Notes: a model not told the origin generated them from the sequence alone. Positions 1 to 6,792 are shown, counted from the first letter of the stretch. The stretch: 9,742 bases of DNA from Bacillota bacterium (GCA_023396535.1 JAEWWD010000125.1:1-9742); one strand, 5' to 3'. A program made the numbers and translations.

Positions 1-585
1 AAACGGAAGTACCAGTGCGCGCAAAATTGACTTCGCAATCAACTTCTTTTGTTCCAGGCAGGCAACCAAGGCCTCCGCAAGGAAATATCCGATCACGCTG
101 CCCAGCGTGTTGTGAAAAATATCATCCAGTTCAAAGACTCCTCTGTGGGTCAGCATCTGGAGCATTTCTATCAAGACACATACGAGAAGGGAAAGCAGAA
201 GGACGGGCAGGAACCTGCGCGCGCGTTTTGTCAGGAGCGGCAGCAAAAAGCCCAGCGGCGCAAACATCAGCATATTGAAAATGATCAGCTGGAATTCGCT
301 CAAAGACCAGTTGTTCCATGCGTTGAGATAACCGCTGAACAGCCGGAAATTGAACCATCCTTCAAACATGGCGGGACGGGTGAATAGTGTCAGCCCCAGT
401 ACGGCGGCAAGCCATCCCAGCAGAAGAAAAGCAACAAGAAACTGCTGCTTGGTAATGGTCCTTTTGCCGCCCCTCTTTTTGTAAAGGGAATACAATAGAG
501 CCGAAGCGGCAAGAGCCGCTAAAGCTGCGGCCGCTGCGGCCAATGCAATGGGGGCTAACGTGGTAAGTACGCTGATAAAGTCCAT
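1..585 (-). CDS. VanZ-like family membrane protein (3' end cut by window edge)
   Basis: Reading leftwards from ATG at 583-585 gives 195 codons with no stop before the window edge, so the C-terminus is missing. The start follows a strong GGAGG about 5 nt upstream. The protein is very hydrophobic, with about five membrane segments at roughly residues 5-35, 48-68, 98-118, 125-143 and 156-178. A diagnostic VanZ pattern is visible at residues 140-162: E140, Q143, R148, then LDDIF and NTLG followed by a Gly-containing helix, which matches the family E..Q....R..d..D...NtlG signature. VanZ-domain proteins are integral membrane proteins. The founding member raises teicoplanin resistance, but most chromosomal members have no assigned role, and no van genes lie nearby. 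Family assignment is firm; function is unknown. It has its own predicted promoter (663-692). Confidence 0.85.
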   Translation of the reverse strand, partial: MDFISVLTTLAPIALAAAAAALAALAASALLYSLYKKRGGKRTITKQQFLVAFLLLGWLAAVLGLTLFTRPAMFEGWFNFRLFSGYLNAWNNWSLSEFQLIIFNMLMFAPLGFLLPLLTKRARRFLPVLLLSLLVCVLIEMLQMLTHRGVFELDDIFHNTLGSVIGYFLAEALVACLEQKKLIAKSILRALVLPF

Positions 586-612
586 AATTCCTCCGCCGGT
601 TCATGTCCTGTG

Positions 613-655
613 GGCCGTGACGTCCCGCCGATGGGCGGCTGGGAAAATCACGGCC
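613..655 (-). promoter_or_regulatory. Leader hairpin at the 5' end of the VanZ transcript
   Basis: GGCCGTGA at 613-620 and TCACGGCC at 648-655 are perfect 8-bp inverted arms. A second stem lies inside them (CCGCC 625-629 with GGCGG 634-638). The outer stem would begin at about the first transcribed base predicted from the 663-692 promoter and end about 27 nt before the start codon. It could stabilise the mRNA 5' end or serve as a regulator site. It does not match a riboswitch I recognise. Confidence 0.4.
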
Positions 656-662
656 TGAATAA

Positions 663-692
663 ATAATAGCGAATAGCAGCGGCGGGTTTCAA
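663..692 (-). promoter_or_regulatory. Predicted sigma-A promoter of the VanZ-like gene
   Basis: On the minus strand a -35 hexamer TTGAAA (687-692) and a -10 hexamer TATTAT (663-668) are separated by 18 bp. Each differs from consensus at one position. The predicted start near 656 leaves a leader of about 70 nt before the ATG at 585. Spacing and position fit a Gram-positive housekeeping promoter. No experimental support is visible. Confidence 0.6.
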
Positions 693-773
693 TCCGGTTA
701 AGCAATTCTTCATAAAACCATAAAGAAATGTGATGCACTCTTAACACGGGCAATGGTCGTTTGTTGGGCATAA

Positions 774-807
774 GCAAAGGCCACCCTTTTATAAGGATGG
801 CCTTTGC
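774..807 (-). terminator. Inverted repeat between the kinase and VanZ genes, possible terminator
   Basis: GCAAAGGCCACCCTT (774-788) and AAGGATGGCCTTTGC (793-807) pair over 15 positions with one mismatch around a 4-base loop. The stem lies downstream of the kinase gene and upstream of the VanZ promoter, where a terminator is expected. There is no clean T-run after it on either strand: minus continues TTATG, plus continues ATCAGG. Termination efficiency is therefore uncertain. Confidence 0.5.
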
Positions 808-841
808 ATCAGGAGAGACCGGCGCCGGACACTGGCGGGTT

Positions 842-896
842 GCCCGGCGCCCGCGGCAGACGCTCACGCGAGAGGCGCGCGCCTGCCGCGCCGGGC
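842..896 (-). other. Large GC-rich inverted repeat just after the kinase gene
   Basis: GCCCGGC plus GCGGCAG (842-848 and 853-859) pair with CTGCCGC plus GCCGGGC (883-889 and 890-896), leaving a 4-base bulge and a 23-base CG-rich loop. The stem starts 17 bp beyond the kinase stop codon. It is a strong structure with no T-run, so it may protect the mRNA 3' end or pause RNA polymerase rather than terminate by itself. With the 774-807 repeat it fills most of the 586-913 gap not occupied by the VanZ promoter and leader. I see no gene in that gap. Confidence 0.4.
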
Positions 897-913
897 GGCG
901 CTGCGCCCGCGCG

Positions 914-1534
914 CTACTGAAAACGAATGGAAAGGTACGATTGTATGAGCTTTACGCACTGCTCGCGGCTGAGCGCCGCGCTGTTGACGCACAGGTCGTA
1001 ATTGTCCGAATGCAGCCAGTCCCGGCCGGTAAAATACCGGTAATACCCCGAACGTCGTCTGTCCGTCAATTCCACGCGGTGTTTGGCTTCGCGCTCGTCG
1101 ATGTCGTTAAGCGCCATGACAGCCTTCACGCGGTAGTCAAGCGGGGCCTGAATGGAAATGCGTACGACATTGGGGTAATCCCGCAGCACATAGTCCGCGC
1201 AGCGGCCTATGATGACGCAGCTTTCCTTGGAGGCCAGTTCGCGGATCACTTTGGCCTGGTAGCTGAACAGGTTCTCGTTGGATATGAAGTCGTCGCTGTC
1301 CGGAGGCAGCGGGTCGCCGTTGGCCACGGATTTGGCGGCCAGCAGCAGCATGCGCAGGTTGGGCGTTTCGTCCGCCTTTCCGAAAAGGCCCTCGTGTATG
1401 CCGCTTTCGTCGGAGGCGAGACGCAAAAGTTCCCTGTCGTAGAAATTAACGCCCAGCGCGTCGGCCAGCGCGCGGCCTATGTCGCGCCCGCCGCTGCCGG
1501 ACGCGCGGGAAATCGTGATAGCGAAGCGTTCCAT
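914..1534 (-). CDS. Cytidylate kinase-like family protein (Cytidylate_kin2 type)
   Basis: This is a 206-residue P-loop protein. The N-terminus reads ITISR followed by GSGGRDIG (residues 13-20), the family's P-loop variant; the usual acidic/aromatic pair after the Arg is replaced by A11-S12. Other family landmarks are FYDRELL (31-37), IIGRCADYVL (108-117), the Arg-rich lid segment with YYRYFTG (164-170) and NYDLCVNS (178-185). Length is typical. Proteins of this family are predicted to transfer a phosphate from ATP to a (d)CMP-like nucleotide in the cytoplasm, but they are distinct from Cmk and their true substrates are mostly unknown. The ATG at 1532-1534 is preceded by AAGGAGGG about 6 nt upstream. 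The gene lies downstream of livF across a repeat element; I could not find a convincing promoter in 1535-1643. Confidence 0.85.
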   Translation of the reverse strand: MERFAITISRASGSGGRDIGRALADALGVNFYDRELLRLASDESGIHEGLFGKADETPNLRMLLLAAKSVANGDPLPPDSDDFISNENLFSYQAKVIRELASKESCVIIGRCADYVLRDYPNVVRISIQAPLDYRVKAVMALNDIDEREAKHRVELTDRRRSGYYRYFTGRDWLHSDNYDLCVNSAALSREQCVKLIQSYLSIRFQ

Positions 1535-1643
1535 AAAACCCTCCTTGCCAGATCAAAATTTCCGGTCGGGGCCTGCCCATATCGCCCTTTTCAGGGGCGG
1601 GCGGCGAGTAAACATCACGCCTTCAGGCTTGCAACCCCGATTT

Positions 1644-1688
1644 TATAATGGAAGAAATTCCGCAAACGGAATTTCTTCCACCATTATA
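1644..1688 (-). terminator. Hairpin of repeat copy 1, candidate terminator of the liv operon
   Basis: GGAAGAAATTCCG (1650-1662) and CGGAATTTCTTCC (1667-1679) form a perfect 13-bp stem with a 4-base loop. An alternative adds an outer arm, TATAATGG (1644-1651) with CCATTATA (1681-1688), at the cost of a 3-base bulge. On the liv strand the 3' arm is T-rich and runs into ATTATAAAA. It lies about 50 bp beyond the livF stop and before the kinase gene, so it probably ends the liv transcript. No uninterrupted T-run is present. Confidence 0.55.
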
Positions 1689-1738
1689 CATTGTTCATTT
1701 TTCATTGTTCATTGCGCGGAGCGCTCTGCGCTCTGCGC
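1644..1738 (-). repeat. Modular heptad-plus-hairpin repeat, copy 1 (after livF)
   Basis: Read on the livF strand, the element begins at the livF TAA. It holds four GCGC-led 7-bp units (GCGC at 1735, 1728, 1721 and 1714), then five ATG-led 7-bp units whose CAT complements start at 1710, 1703, 1696, 1689 and 1682. It ends in a hairpin (1644-1688). Both heptad blocks keep the same 7-bp register over about 57 bp. Typical units are ATGAACA, ATGAAAA and ATGTATA. Two related copies lie at 8108-8194 and 8302-8416 with the same order relative to the upstream gene. No coding potential is credible here. Confidence 0.85.
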
Positions 1739-2443
1739 TTAAGCGCCCAGGTACGCGCGGCGGACGCGGTCATCTTGCAGCAGGTCGCACGCCCGGCCCT
1801 GCATGGATATGCCTCCCGTCTCCAGAACATACGCGCGGTCCGCTATGGAAAGCGCCATGCGCGCGTTCTGCTCCACCAGCAGTATGGTGATGCCCGCCGC
1901 GTGCAGTGTTTCGATGATGCCGAATATCTCCTTGACCAGTATGGGGGAAAGGCCCATGCTGGGTTCGTCCATGAGCAGCACCTTCGGGTTAGCCATGAGC
2001 GCACGGCCCGTCGCAAGCATCTGCTGCTCGCCGCCTGAAAGCGTACCGGCTAACTGTTTGCTGCGCTCTTTGAGCCGCGGAAAGCTTTTGTATACCCGCT
2101 CGCGGTTGCCTTCGATCTGCGATTTGTCGGCCAGCGTGTATGCGCCCAGATCCAGGTTTTCAGCAACCGTCATGCGCTGGAACACATGGCGGCCCTCCGG
2201 CACGTGCGCCATGCCCAGCGTGATGATTTTGGAGGGCTCCGTGGTGCGCAGGTTGTATTTGTCGTACAGGATCTCGCCGGACGTCGCCGACTTCAGGCCC
2301 GTTATGGTGTGCAGTATCGTCGTTTTGCCGGCGCCGTTCGCGCCTATAAGCGAAACGACCTCGCCGTCGTTCACGGTAAGGGAGATGCCCTTGATGGCGT
2401 GTATAGCGCCGTAGTGTACGTGTAAATCCTTGACTGTCAGCAT
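1739..2443 (-). CDS. livF: Branched-chain amino acid ABC transporter ATP-binding protein LivF
   Basis: This is a 234-residue ABC ATPase, one of the two nucleotide-binding subunits that drive amino-acid import through LivH/LivM. Visible motifs are Walker A GANGAGKTT (34-42), the family's PEGR (82-85), signature LSGGEQQ (135-141), Walker B VLLMDEP (155-161) and VEQN (190-193). LivF proteins characteristically carry this Gln where other ABC proteins have the switch His. The frame stays open upstream to 2560, but the ATG at 2441-2443 is chosen because it gives the canonical MLTVKDLHVHYG start, has CAGGAGGA upstream, and overlaps the livG stop by 7 bp (2437-2443), indicating translational coupling. 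It is the last gene of the operon. Its TAA sits inside the 12-bp palindrome GCGCTTAAGCGC (1735-1746). Confidence 0.95.
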   Translation of the reverse strand: MLTVKDLHVHYGAIHAIKGISLTVNDGEVVSLIGANGAGKTTILHTITGLKSATSGEILYDKYNLRTTEPSKIITLGMAHVPEGRHVFQRMTVAENLDLGAYTLADKSQIEGNRERVYKSFPRLKERSKQLAGTLSGGEQQMLATGRALMANPKVLLMDEPSMGLSPILVKEIFGIIETLHAAGITILLVEQNARMALSIADRAYVLETGGISMQGRACDLLQDDRVRRAYLGA

Positions 2444-3219
2444 ACGCCATCCTCCTGTTCTCCCAGATACGCCGTGATGACCCGCTCGTTTTTGGATATT
2501 TCCGCGGGCAGGCCGGAGGCGATCGTTACGCCGTAGTCGATCACGATGATGCGCTCGCATATGCGCATGACGAGGCTCATGTCGTGCTCGATGAGCAATA
2601 TCGCGATGTTGAAGCGTTCGCGCACCAGCTTGATGCAGTCGAGAAGCTCGCTTGTTTCCGTCGGGTTCATGCCGGCGGCGGGTTCGTCGAGCAGCAGCAC
2701 TTTCATATCCGTCGCGAGCGCGCGGGCGATTTCCAGCTTGCGCTGCTGGCCGTAGGGCAGGTTGGCCGCGATATACTCCGCCTTGTCCTCCATATGGAAC
2801 AGGGCAAGAAGCTCGCGCGCCTTTTTCTCTATGTCGGCCTCTTCGTCCCAGAAGCTCTTGGAGCGGAGCAGGCTGGGGCCCAGGCCGTATTTCAAATCCT
2901 TCGTGAAGGCGGTCAGCACGTTTTCAAGCACCGTCATCTGCTTGAACAGGCGGATATTCTGGAACGTACGCGCCACGCCGGCCGCGACGATCTGGTGCGT
3001 CATCTTGCCGTTCATTTTTTTGCCTTCCAGCCGGAAATAGCCCTCGGTGGGCTGGTACACGCCGGTTAAAAGGTTGAATACGGTGGTTTTGCCCGCGCCG
3101 TTGGGGCCGATCAGGCCGACCAGCTCGCCCTTTTCAAGTTCGAGGTTGAAGTCGCTTACGGCCTTGAGGCCGCCGAAATTGATGCCGAGGTTTTTAACCT
3201 CCAGTATGGGGTTGCTCAT
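2437..3219 (-). CDS. livG: Branched-chain amino acid ABC transporter ATP-binding protein LivG
   Basis: This is a 260-residue ABC ATPase, the partner of LivF on the cytoplasmic face of the transporter. Motifs are Walker A GPNGAGKTT (38-46), Q-loop Gln87 in RTFQNIRLF, signature LPYGQQRKLEIARAL (154-168), Walker B VLLLDEP (174-180) and switch His212 in IEHDMSLV. YGQQR in place of LSGGQ, and the roughly 40-residue insertion between Q-loop and signature, are typical of LivG. Length is normal. Its ATG overlaps the livM TGA by 4 bp (ATGA at 3216-3219), and its own stop overlaps the livF start by 7 bp. The three cytoplasmic-side genes are therefore probably translationally coupled. All catalytic residues are intact. 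Confidence 0.96.
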   Translation of the reverse strand: MSNPILEVKNLGINFGGLKAVSDFNLELEKGELVGLIGPNGAGKTTVFNLLTGVYQPTEGYFRLEGKKMNGKMTHQIVAAGVARTFQNIRLFKQMTVLENVLTAFTKDLKYGLGPSLLRSKSFWDEEADIEKKARELLALFHMEDKAEYIAANLPYGQQRKLEIARALATDMKVLLLDEPAAGMNPTETSELLDCIKLVRERFNIAILLIEHDMSLVMRICERIIVIDYGVTIASGLPAEISKNERVITAYLGEQEDGVC

Positions 3220-4247
3220 GCCTTACGCACCTCCTTTCTCTGGCCGAACAGGCGCGAAAGCGTCTGCCGGAGGGAGAACTCGAACGCGCCGAACAGGCCC
3301 GTGGGCTTGAACAGCATCGCGAGTATGAGCACCACAGAATAGACCAGCATGCGGTACTGCTCCGCTGCGCGCAGCAGCTCGGGCAGCACCGAAAGCACGA
3401 TGGCCGCTATGATGGAGCCCGTAAGCGAGCCCATGCCGCCCAGCACCACCATGAGCACGTAGTCGGTGGATTTGAGGAAGGAGAAGTCGTTCTGCGAAAT
3501 GGTGCCCAGGCCGCGGAACGCGAACATGGCGCCCGCGATGCCCGCAAACATGGCGGAGATCGTGAACGTGAACACTTTATAGTAAGTCGTGTTGAGGCCC
3601 ACGCAGCTCGCGGCGATGTCGTCCTCGCGGATGGCCGTGATAGCGCGGCCGTACTTGCTGCGCACGAATGTGAACATAATGACCACGCACAGCGCGACGA
3701 CCCAGAACAGCACGTATACGTTGTTCATGATGGGCACGCCGATGAGCGGCTGGCCCGCCTGGCCCTGCGCCAGGCCCTTGCTGCCCGCGAATTTCAGGTT
3801 CTGTATGACCACGCGGATGATCTCGCCGAAGCCCAGCGTCAGTATGGCGAGGTAGTCGCCCCTCAGACGCAGCGCGGGGATGCCCACGAGTATGCCGAAC
3901 AGCGCCGCCATGAGCGCGCCCGCCAGCAGGCATACTAAAAACAGCAGTATATTGGAGCCCTGCCCGGCCAGTATGCCGTTTTGCAGCAGCGCCTTGGCTA
4001 AAAGCGCGCTGGTATACGCGCCGATCGCCATAAAGCCCGCGTGGCCCAGGGCAAGCTGGCCCAGGAAGCCCATTACGAGGTTGAGGCTCGTGACCATGAC
4101 GATGACGTAGAAACACTGCACCATTATGCCGCGCACATAACCGGATACGACGCCGCTTTCCATGATGACGACGAGCAGCGCGAATACCAGTACGAGGCCG
4201 GCAAAATTGATCAGCGAGCCTTTGAGTTTCTCTTTACGGTTTGTCAT
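3216..4247 (-). CDS. livM: Branched-chain amino acid ABC transporter permease LivM
   Basis: This is a 343-residue inner-membrane permease that forms the translocation path with LivH. Family landmarks are LGHAGFMAIGAY (67-78), RLRGDYLAILTLGFGEIIR (127-145), the cytoplasmic coupling-helix region around VVLGGMGSLTGS (267-278) and a C-terminal KPTGLFG (334-340). About eight to ten hydrophobic segments are visible. The start ATG lies 8 bp beyond the livH stop and has only a modest purine-rich site (GGCGAG), so it may rely on coupling to livH. The N-terminus is short and Lys-rich (MTNRKEKLKG), as expected for a cytoplasmic start. The stop overlaps livG by 4 bp. Confidence 0.95.
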   Translation of the reverse strand: MTNRKEKLKGSLINFAGLVLVFALLVVIMESGVVSGYVRGIMVQCFYVIVMVTSLNLVMGFLGQLALGHAGFMAIGAYTSALLAKALLQNGILAGQGSNILLFLVCLLAGALMAALFGILVGIPALRLRGDYLAILTLGFGEIIRVVIQNLKFAGSKGLAQGQAGQPLIGVPIMNNVYVLFWVVALCVVIMFTFVRSKYGRAITAIREDDIAASCVGLNTTYYKVFTFTISAMFAGIAGAMFAFRGLGTISQNDFSFLKSTDYVLMVVLGGMGSLTGSIIAAIVLSVLPELLRAAEQYRMLVYSVVLILAMLFKPTGLFGAFEFSLRQTLSRLFGQRKEVRKA

Positions 4248-4255
4248 GGCTCGCC

Positions 4256-5158
4256 CTACACTTTCTCGCCGACGTTTTTGCCCAGTATACCGGTGGGCTT
4301 AACGAGCAGCACGATGATGAGTATCAGGAACACGATGGCGTCCGAGAACGCGGAGGTAATGACGCCCCCGGTCAGCGCGCCCATGTACGCCTTTGAGAGG
4401 CTCTCCGCCATGCCTATGACGAGGCCGCCCAGCATGGCGCCCGGTATGCTGCCTATGCCGCCGAGAACCGCCGCTATAAACGCCTTGAGGCCCAGCATGT
4501 AGCCCATCGTGATGTTCACCTGGTTGTACTGCACCACGAACATCAGCCCCGCGATCGCCGCAAGGCCCGAGCCTATGGCAAATGTGATGGAGATGGTGCG
4601 GTTGACGTTGATGCCCATGAGTATGGAGGCTTCCTTATCCTCCGATACCGCGCGCATGCATTTGCCGATATTGGTCTGCTTGACGAAGACCTGCAGCGCA
4701 ATCATGACAATAATGCCCAGGACGATGGTCAATATCGTATTGCCGCTGATTTTTCCGATGTTGGGCAGGCTGAAAATGGTTTTCACCTGCTTGGGGTTGG
4801 CGCCGAACAGCGTCTGCGCCAGGTTTTCCAGGAACAGGCTCATCGCGATGGCCGTGATGAGCGTGCTCATTTTGGTACCCTTTTTACGTACCGGGCTGTA
4901 TGCCAGCTTTTCCACGGATACGCCCACCACCGCGCAGACTACTATCGCGATGAAAACCGCCATCCAGGCCGGCATGCCTATTGAGATCATGACCGGCACC
5001 GTGAAGAAGAGCGTATAGCCGCCCACCATAATAAAATCGCCGTGCGCAAAGTTGATAAGACGGATAATACCATACACCATGGTATACCCCAGCGCGATGA
5101 GCGCATAGATGCTGCCCACGCGCAGGCCGTTGATCAACTGCAAGAAGAATACTTCCAT
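4256..5158 (-). CDS. livH: Branched-chain amino acid ABC transporter permease LivH
   Basis: This is a 300-residue membrane permease, the partner of LivM. Diagnostic segments are NGLRVGSIYALIALGYTMVYG (10-30), the family hallmark RLINFAHGDF (33-42), the cytoplasmic coupling region GLKAFIAAVLGGIGSIPGAM (223-242) and a C-terminal KPTGILG (287-293). The frame is open upstream to 5284, but the ATG at 5156-5158 matches the conserved N-terminus and has GGAGGAAAG about 8 nt upstream. The upstream 42 codons are Arg- and Gly-rich and unlike any LivH. It is separated from livJ by about 200 bp containing two strong hairpins (5292-5347), so it is probably expressed at a lower level than the binding protein. 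Confidence 0.95.
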   Translation of the reverse strand: MEVFFLQLINGLRVGSIYALIALGYTMVYGIIRLINFAHGDFIMVGGYTLFFTVPVMISIGMPAWMAVFIAIVVCAVVGVSVEKLAYSPVRKKGTKMSTLITAIAMSLFLENLAQTLFGANPKQVKTIFSLPNIGKISGNTILTIVLGIIVMIALQVFVKQTNIGKCMRAVSEDKEASILMGINVNRTISITFAIGSGLAAIAGLMFVVQYNQVNITMGYMLGLKAFIAAVLGGIGSIPGAMLGGLVIGMAESLSKAYMGALTGGVITSAFSDAIVFLILIIVLLVKPTGILGKNVGEKV

Positions 5159-5291
5159 ACGGCACTTTCCTCCCTCTGTTAATCTCTCCTGTTTAGAAAC
5201 AATACGACACAGAAGCCTGCTGCCCCTGTGCCGCAGTCCCGTTCTATGGCCGCCAGCCCGAACGGATTGTCTTTTGTATGGCAACTTTTAT

Positions 5292-5347
5292 CGGCCCGGC
5301 CGGCGCGCAGTTGCGCCGGCCGGGCCGTGTCGCGGGCAGCGCCCGCG
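5292..5347 (-). terminator. Tandem GC hairpins between livJ and livH (partial terminator or mRNA stabiliser)
   Basis: CGGCCCGGCCGGCGC (5292-5306) and GCGCCGGCCGGGCCG (5313-5327) are perfect 15-bp arms around a 6-base loop. Immediately towards livJ there is a smaller 7-bp stem, CGCGGGC (5331-5337) with GCCCGCG (5341-5347). On the transcribed strand the big stem is followed by ATAAAAG, not a T-run. Stable structures between a binding-protein gene and its permease genes are a known way to keep the binding protein in excess by protecting its mRNA or thinning read-through. The sequence shows only the structure; that role is inferred. The rest of 5159-5360 holds no gene. Confidence 0.6.
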
Positions 5348-5360
5348 TCGGTTCTTAGGT

Positions 5361-6563
5361 TTAGCCGATTTCCTTGTAGAATACGTTCGCGCCGTCCTTG
5401 AAGGTGATGATGGCGCACTTCTTGGCCGGGGTGTTGGTGTCGTCCAGCGTGAAGGAGCCGGTGACGCCGTCGAAGCTCATGCCGGTCATGGCCGCGATGA
5501 TGTCGGCGGTCTTATCGGAGCCGGCCTTGTTGATGGAGTCGGCGAGCATATAAGCGGCGTCATACGCGAGGGCGGCGAGGGCGTTCAGGCTCTTGGGATC
5601 GAACTTGGCCTGGTAAGCCTTGACAAAGTTCTGCACCTTTTCGCTCGGATTGTCCTGCGCATAGTGGTTGGTGAAGTAGCAGTTCTCATACAGGGTCTTG
5701 TCGTCCTGCATGGTGCCGGTGGTGCCGTCGAAGCCGTCAGCGCCCACGAACGCGCCGGTGAAGCCCAGCTGACGGGCCTGCGGTACGATGTACGGGCCGA
5801 TGGTGTCATAGTAGTAGGGGGCGAAAATGAGCTGCGCGCCCGACGCTATGATGTTGGTGAGCTGGGAGGTGTAGTCGGTGTCGTGCACGCCGGAGGAGCT
5901 TTCGGTGGCGACCACTTCAAGGCCCTGCGCGGGAGCGGCGTTGACGAACGCGTCCTTCAAGCCGGAGGAATAGGGATCGCCCGAGGCATAAAGTACCGCA
6001 ACTTTGGTGAGGCCCAGGTCTTTGGCAACTTTGGCGCCGACTTCGCCCTGGTAGGAATCACGGAAGCAGGCGCGGAATACGGTGGGCAGACCCTCCGTGA
6101 TGGTGTCCGCAGTCGCGGTGGGGGAAAGCAGCAGCATGCCCTGCTCGTTGGCCAGCGTGCCGAGGCCCGCGGTCACGCCGGACGTGACGGAACCGAGTAT
6201 GGCGCATACGCCGTCGGAGACCAGTTTGTTGAACGCGTTGGCGCCTTCGGTGGAGTCGCCCTTGTCGTCCATATAAGTGACTTCGAGCGGACGGCCGCCG
6301 AGCACGCCGCCATTCGCGTTGATTTCCTCAACGGCCAGCTTAATGCCGTTGGAAACCGCTTCGCCGTAAGCGGCGAGGTCGCCGGTGTTGGGCGAGATAG
6401 CACCGACCTTTACCGCGCCGGTGGAAGCGGGGGCTTCGGTAGCGGCGGCGGGGGCTTCGGTCGCCGCGGGTGCGGGCGTTGCGGCGGGCGCGGCGGGTGC
6501 TGCGCAACCAAACGCGGAGACCGCGATCATCGCCACGAGCAACAATGCAAACAGTTTCTTCAT
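5361..6563 (-). CDS. livJ: Branched-chain amino acid ABC transporter substrate-binding lipoprotein (LivJ type)
   Basis: This is a 400-residue extracellular binding protein. Residues 1-20 are a lipoprotein signal peptide with two Lys, a hydrophobic core and a lipobox ending SAFG-Cys20, so the mature protein would be lipid-anchored. A low-complexity Ala/Pro/Thr/Glu tether follows (21-49). A type I periplasmic-binding fold begins with VKVGAISPNTGDLAAYG. Further hallmarks are GIKLAVEEINANGGVLG, ILGSVTSG, LLLSPTATAD in the ligand cleft, VAVLYASGDPYSSG and the hinge/ligand segment GADGFDG. It should capture Leu/Ile/Val or a related amino acid for LivHMGF; exact ligand specificity cannot be read. 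ATG at 6561-6563 is chosen, although the frame is open to 6902, because it starts the signal peptide and has AGGAGGG upstream. A near-consensus promoter lies about 135 bp ahead. Confidence 0.94.
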   Translation of the reverse strand: MKKLFALLLVAMIAVSAFGCAAPAAPAATPAPAATEAPAAATEAPASTGAVKVGAISPNTGDLAAYGEAVSNGIKLAVEEINANGGVLGGRPLEVTYMDDKGDSTEGANAFNKLVSDGVCAILGSVTSGVTAGLGTLANEQGMLLLSPTATADTITEGLPTVFRACFRDSYQGEVGAKVAKDLGLTKVAVLYASGDPYSSGLKDAFVNAAPAQGLEVVATESSSGVHDTDYTSQLTNIIASGAQLIFAPYYYDTIGPYIVPQARQLGFTGAFVGADGFDGTTGTMQDDKTLYENCYFTNHYAQDNPSEKVQNFVKAYQAKFDPKSLNALAALAYDAAYMLADSINKAGSDKTADIIAAMTGMSFDGVTGSFTLDDTNTPAKKCAIITFKDGANVFYKEIG

Positions 6564-6704
6564 GAACTTTGTCCCTCCTATTTTATTGGATATCTCCAAA
6601 CGGCCGCGCGGGAATATCCTGCCGCCAATTTGAATTCGGTTGTGAAAATTCCGTGTCGGTTCTGTAAAGATATTGCGTATATAATGAATATCAATATTGT
6701 CCGA

Positions 6705-6733
6705 ATTATACCCCGTATCGTGACAATCGTCAA
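6705..6733 (-). promoter_or_regulatory. Near-consensus sigma-A promoter of the liv operon
   Basis: On the minus strand TTGACG (6728-6733) and TATAAT (6705-6710) are separated by exactly 17 bp. This is one base from the ideal sigma-A promoter. The predicted start near 6698 gives a leader of about 135 nt to the livJ ATG. Just inside the transcript, GATATT (6669-6674) and AATATC (6687-6692) form a short inverted repeat that could be an operator. No T-box, terminator or riboswitch core is recognised in the leader. Confidence 0.8.
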
Positions 6734-6771
6734 TAGAAAATGAAGGATATATGTTTTGGCAATTCAGGATT

Positions 6772-6792
6772 GCATATAATATATTTATATGC
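6772..6792. promoter_or_regulatory. Perfect AT-rich dyad upstream of the liv promoter
   Basis: GCATATAA (6772-6779) and TTATATGC (6785-6792) are perfect 8-bp arms around a 5-bp centre. The dyad lies about 40 bp upstream of the liv -35 element (roughly -75 to -95), a common place for an activator site. It also contains TATAAT in the plus direction (6775-6780), which could be a -10 element for the divergent ABC gene at 7022, though no good -35 stands 16-18 bp before it. Operator, promoter element and simple AT-rich upstream element are all possible. Confidence 0.45.

Noticed and set aside
1560..1643. Promoter for the kinase gene
   Set aside because: TTGCAA is present on the minus strand, but the hexamer 17 bp later is TTACTC, too far from a -10 consensus to call.
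761..1648. Plus-strand open frame of 295 codons opposite the kinase gene
   Set aside because: It crosses two inverted repeats and the repeat boundary, shows no domain, and lies opposite a convincing Cytidylate_kin2-type gene with a good ribosome-binding site.
6633..6652. CodY-type operator in the livJ leader
   Set aside because: AATTTTCACAACCGA on the minus strand matches only the first half of the AATTTTCWGAAAATT box, with about five mismatches in the rest.
5109..6743. Long plus-strand open frame opposite livJ
   Set aside because: It runs antisense to the binding-protein gene with complete LivJ motifs. Its translation is a low-complexity Gly/Val/Arg string with no recognisable domain, as expected from a mirror frame of GC-rich codons.
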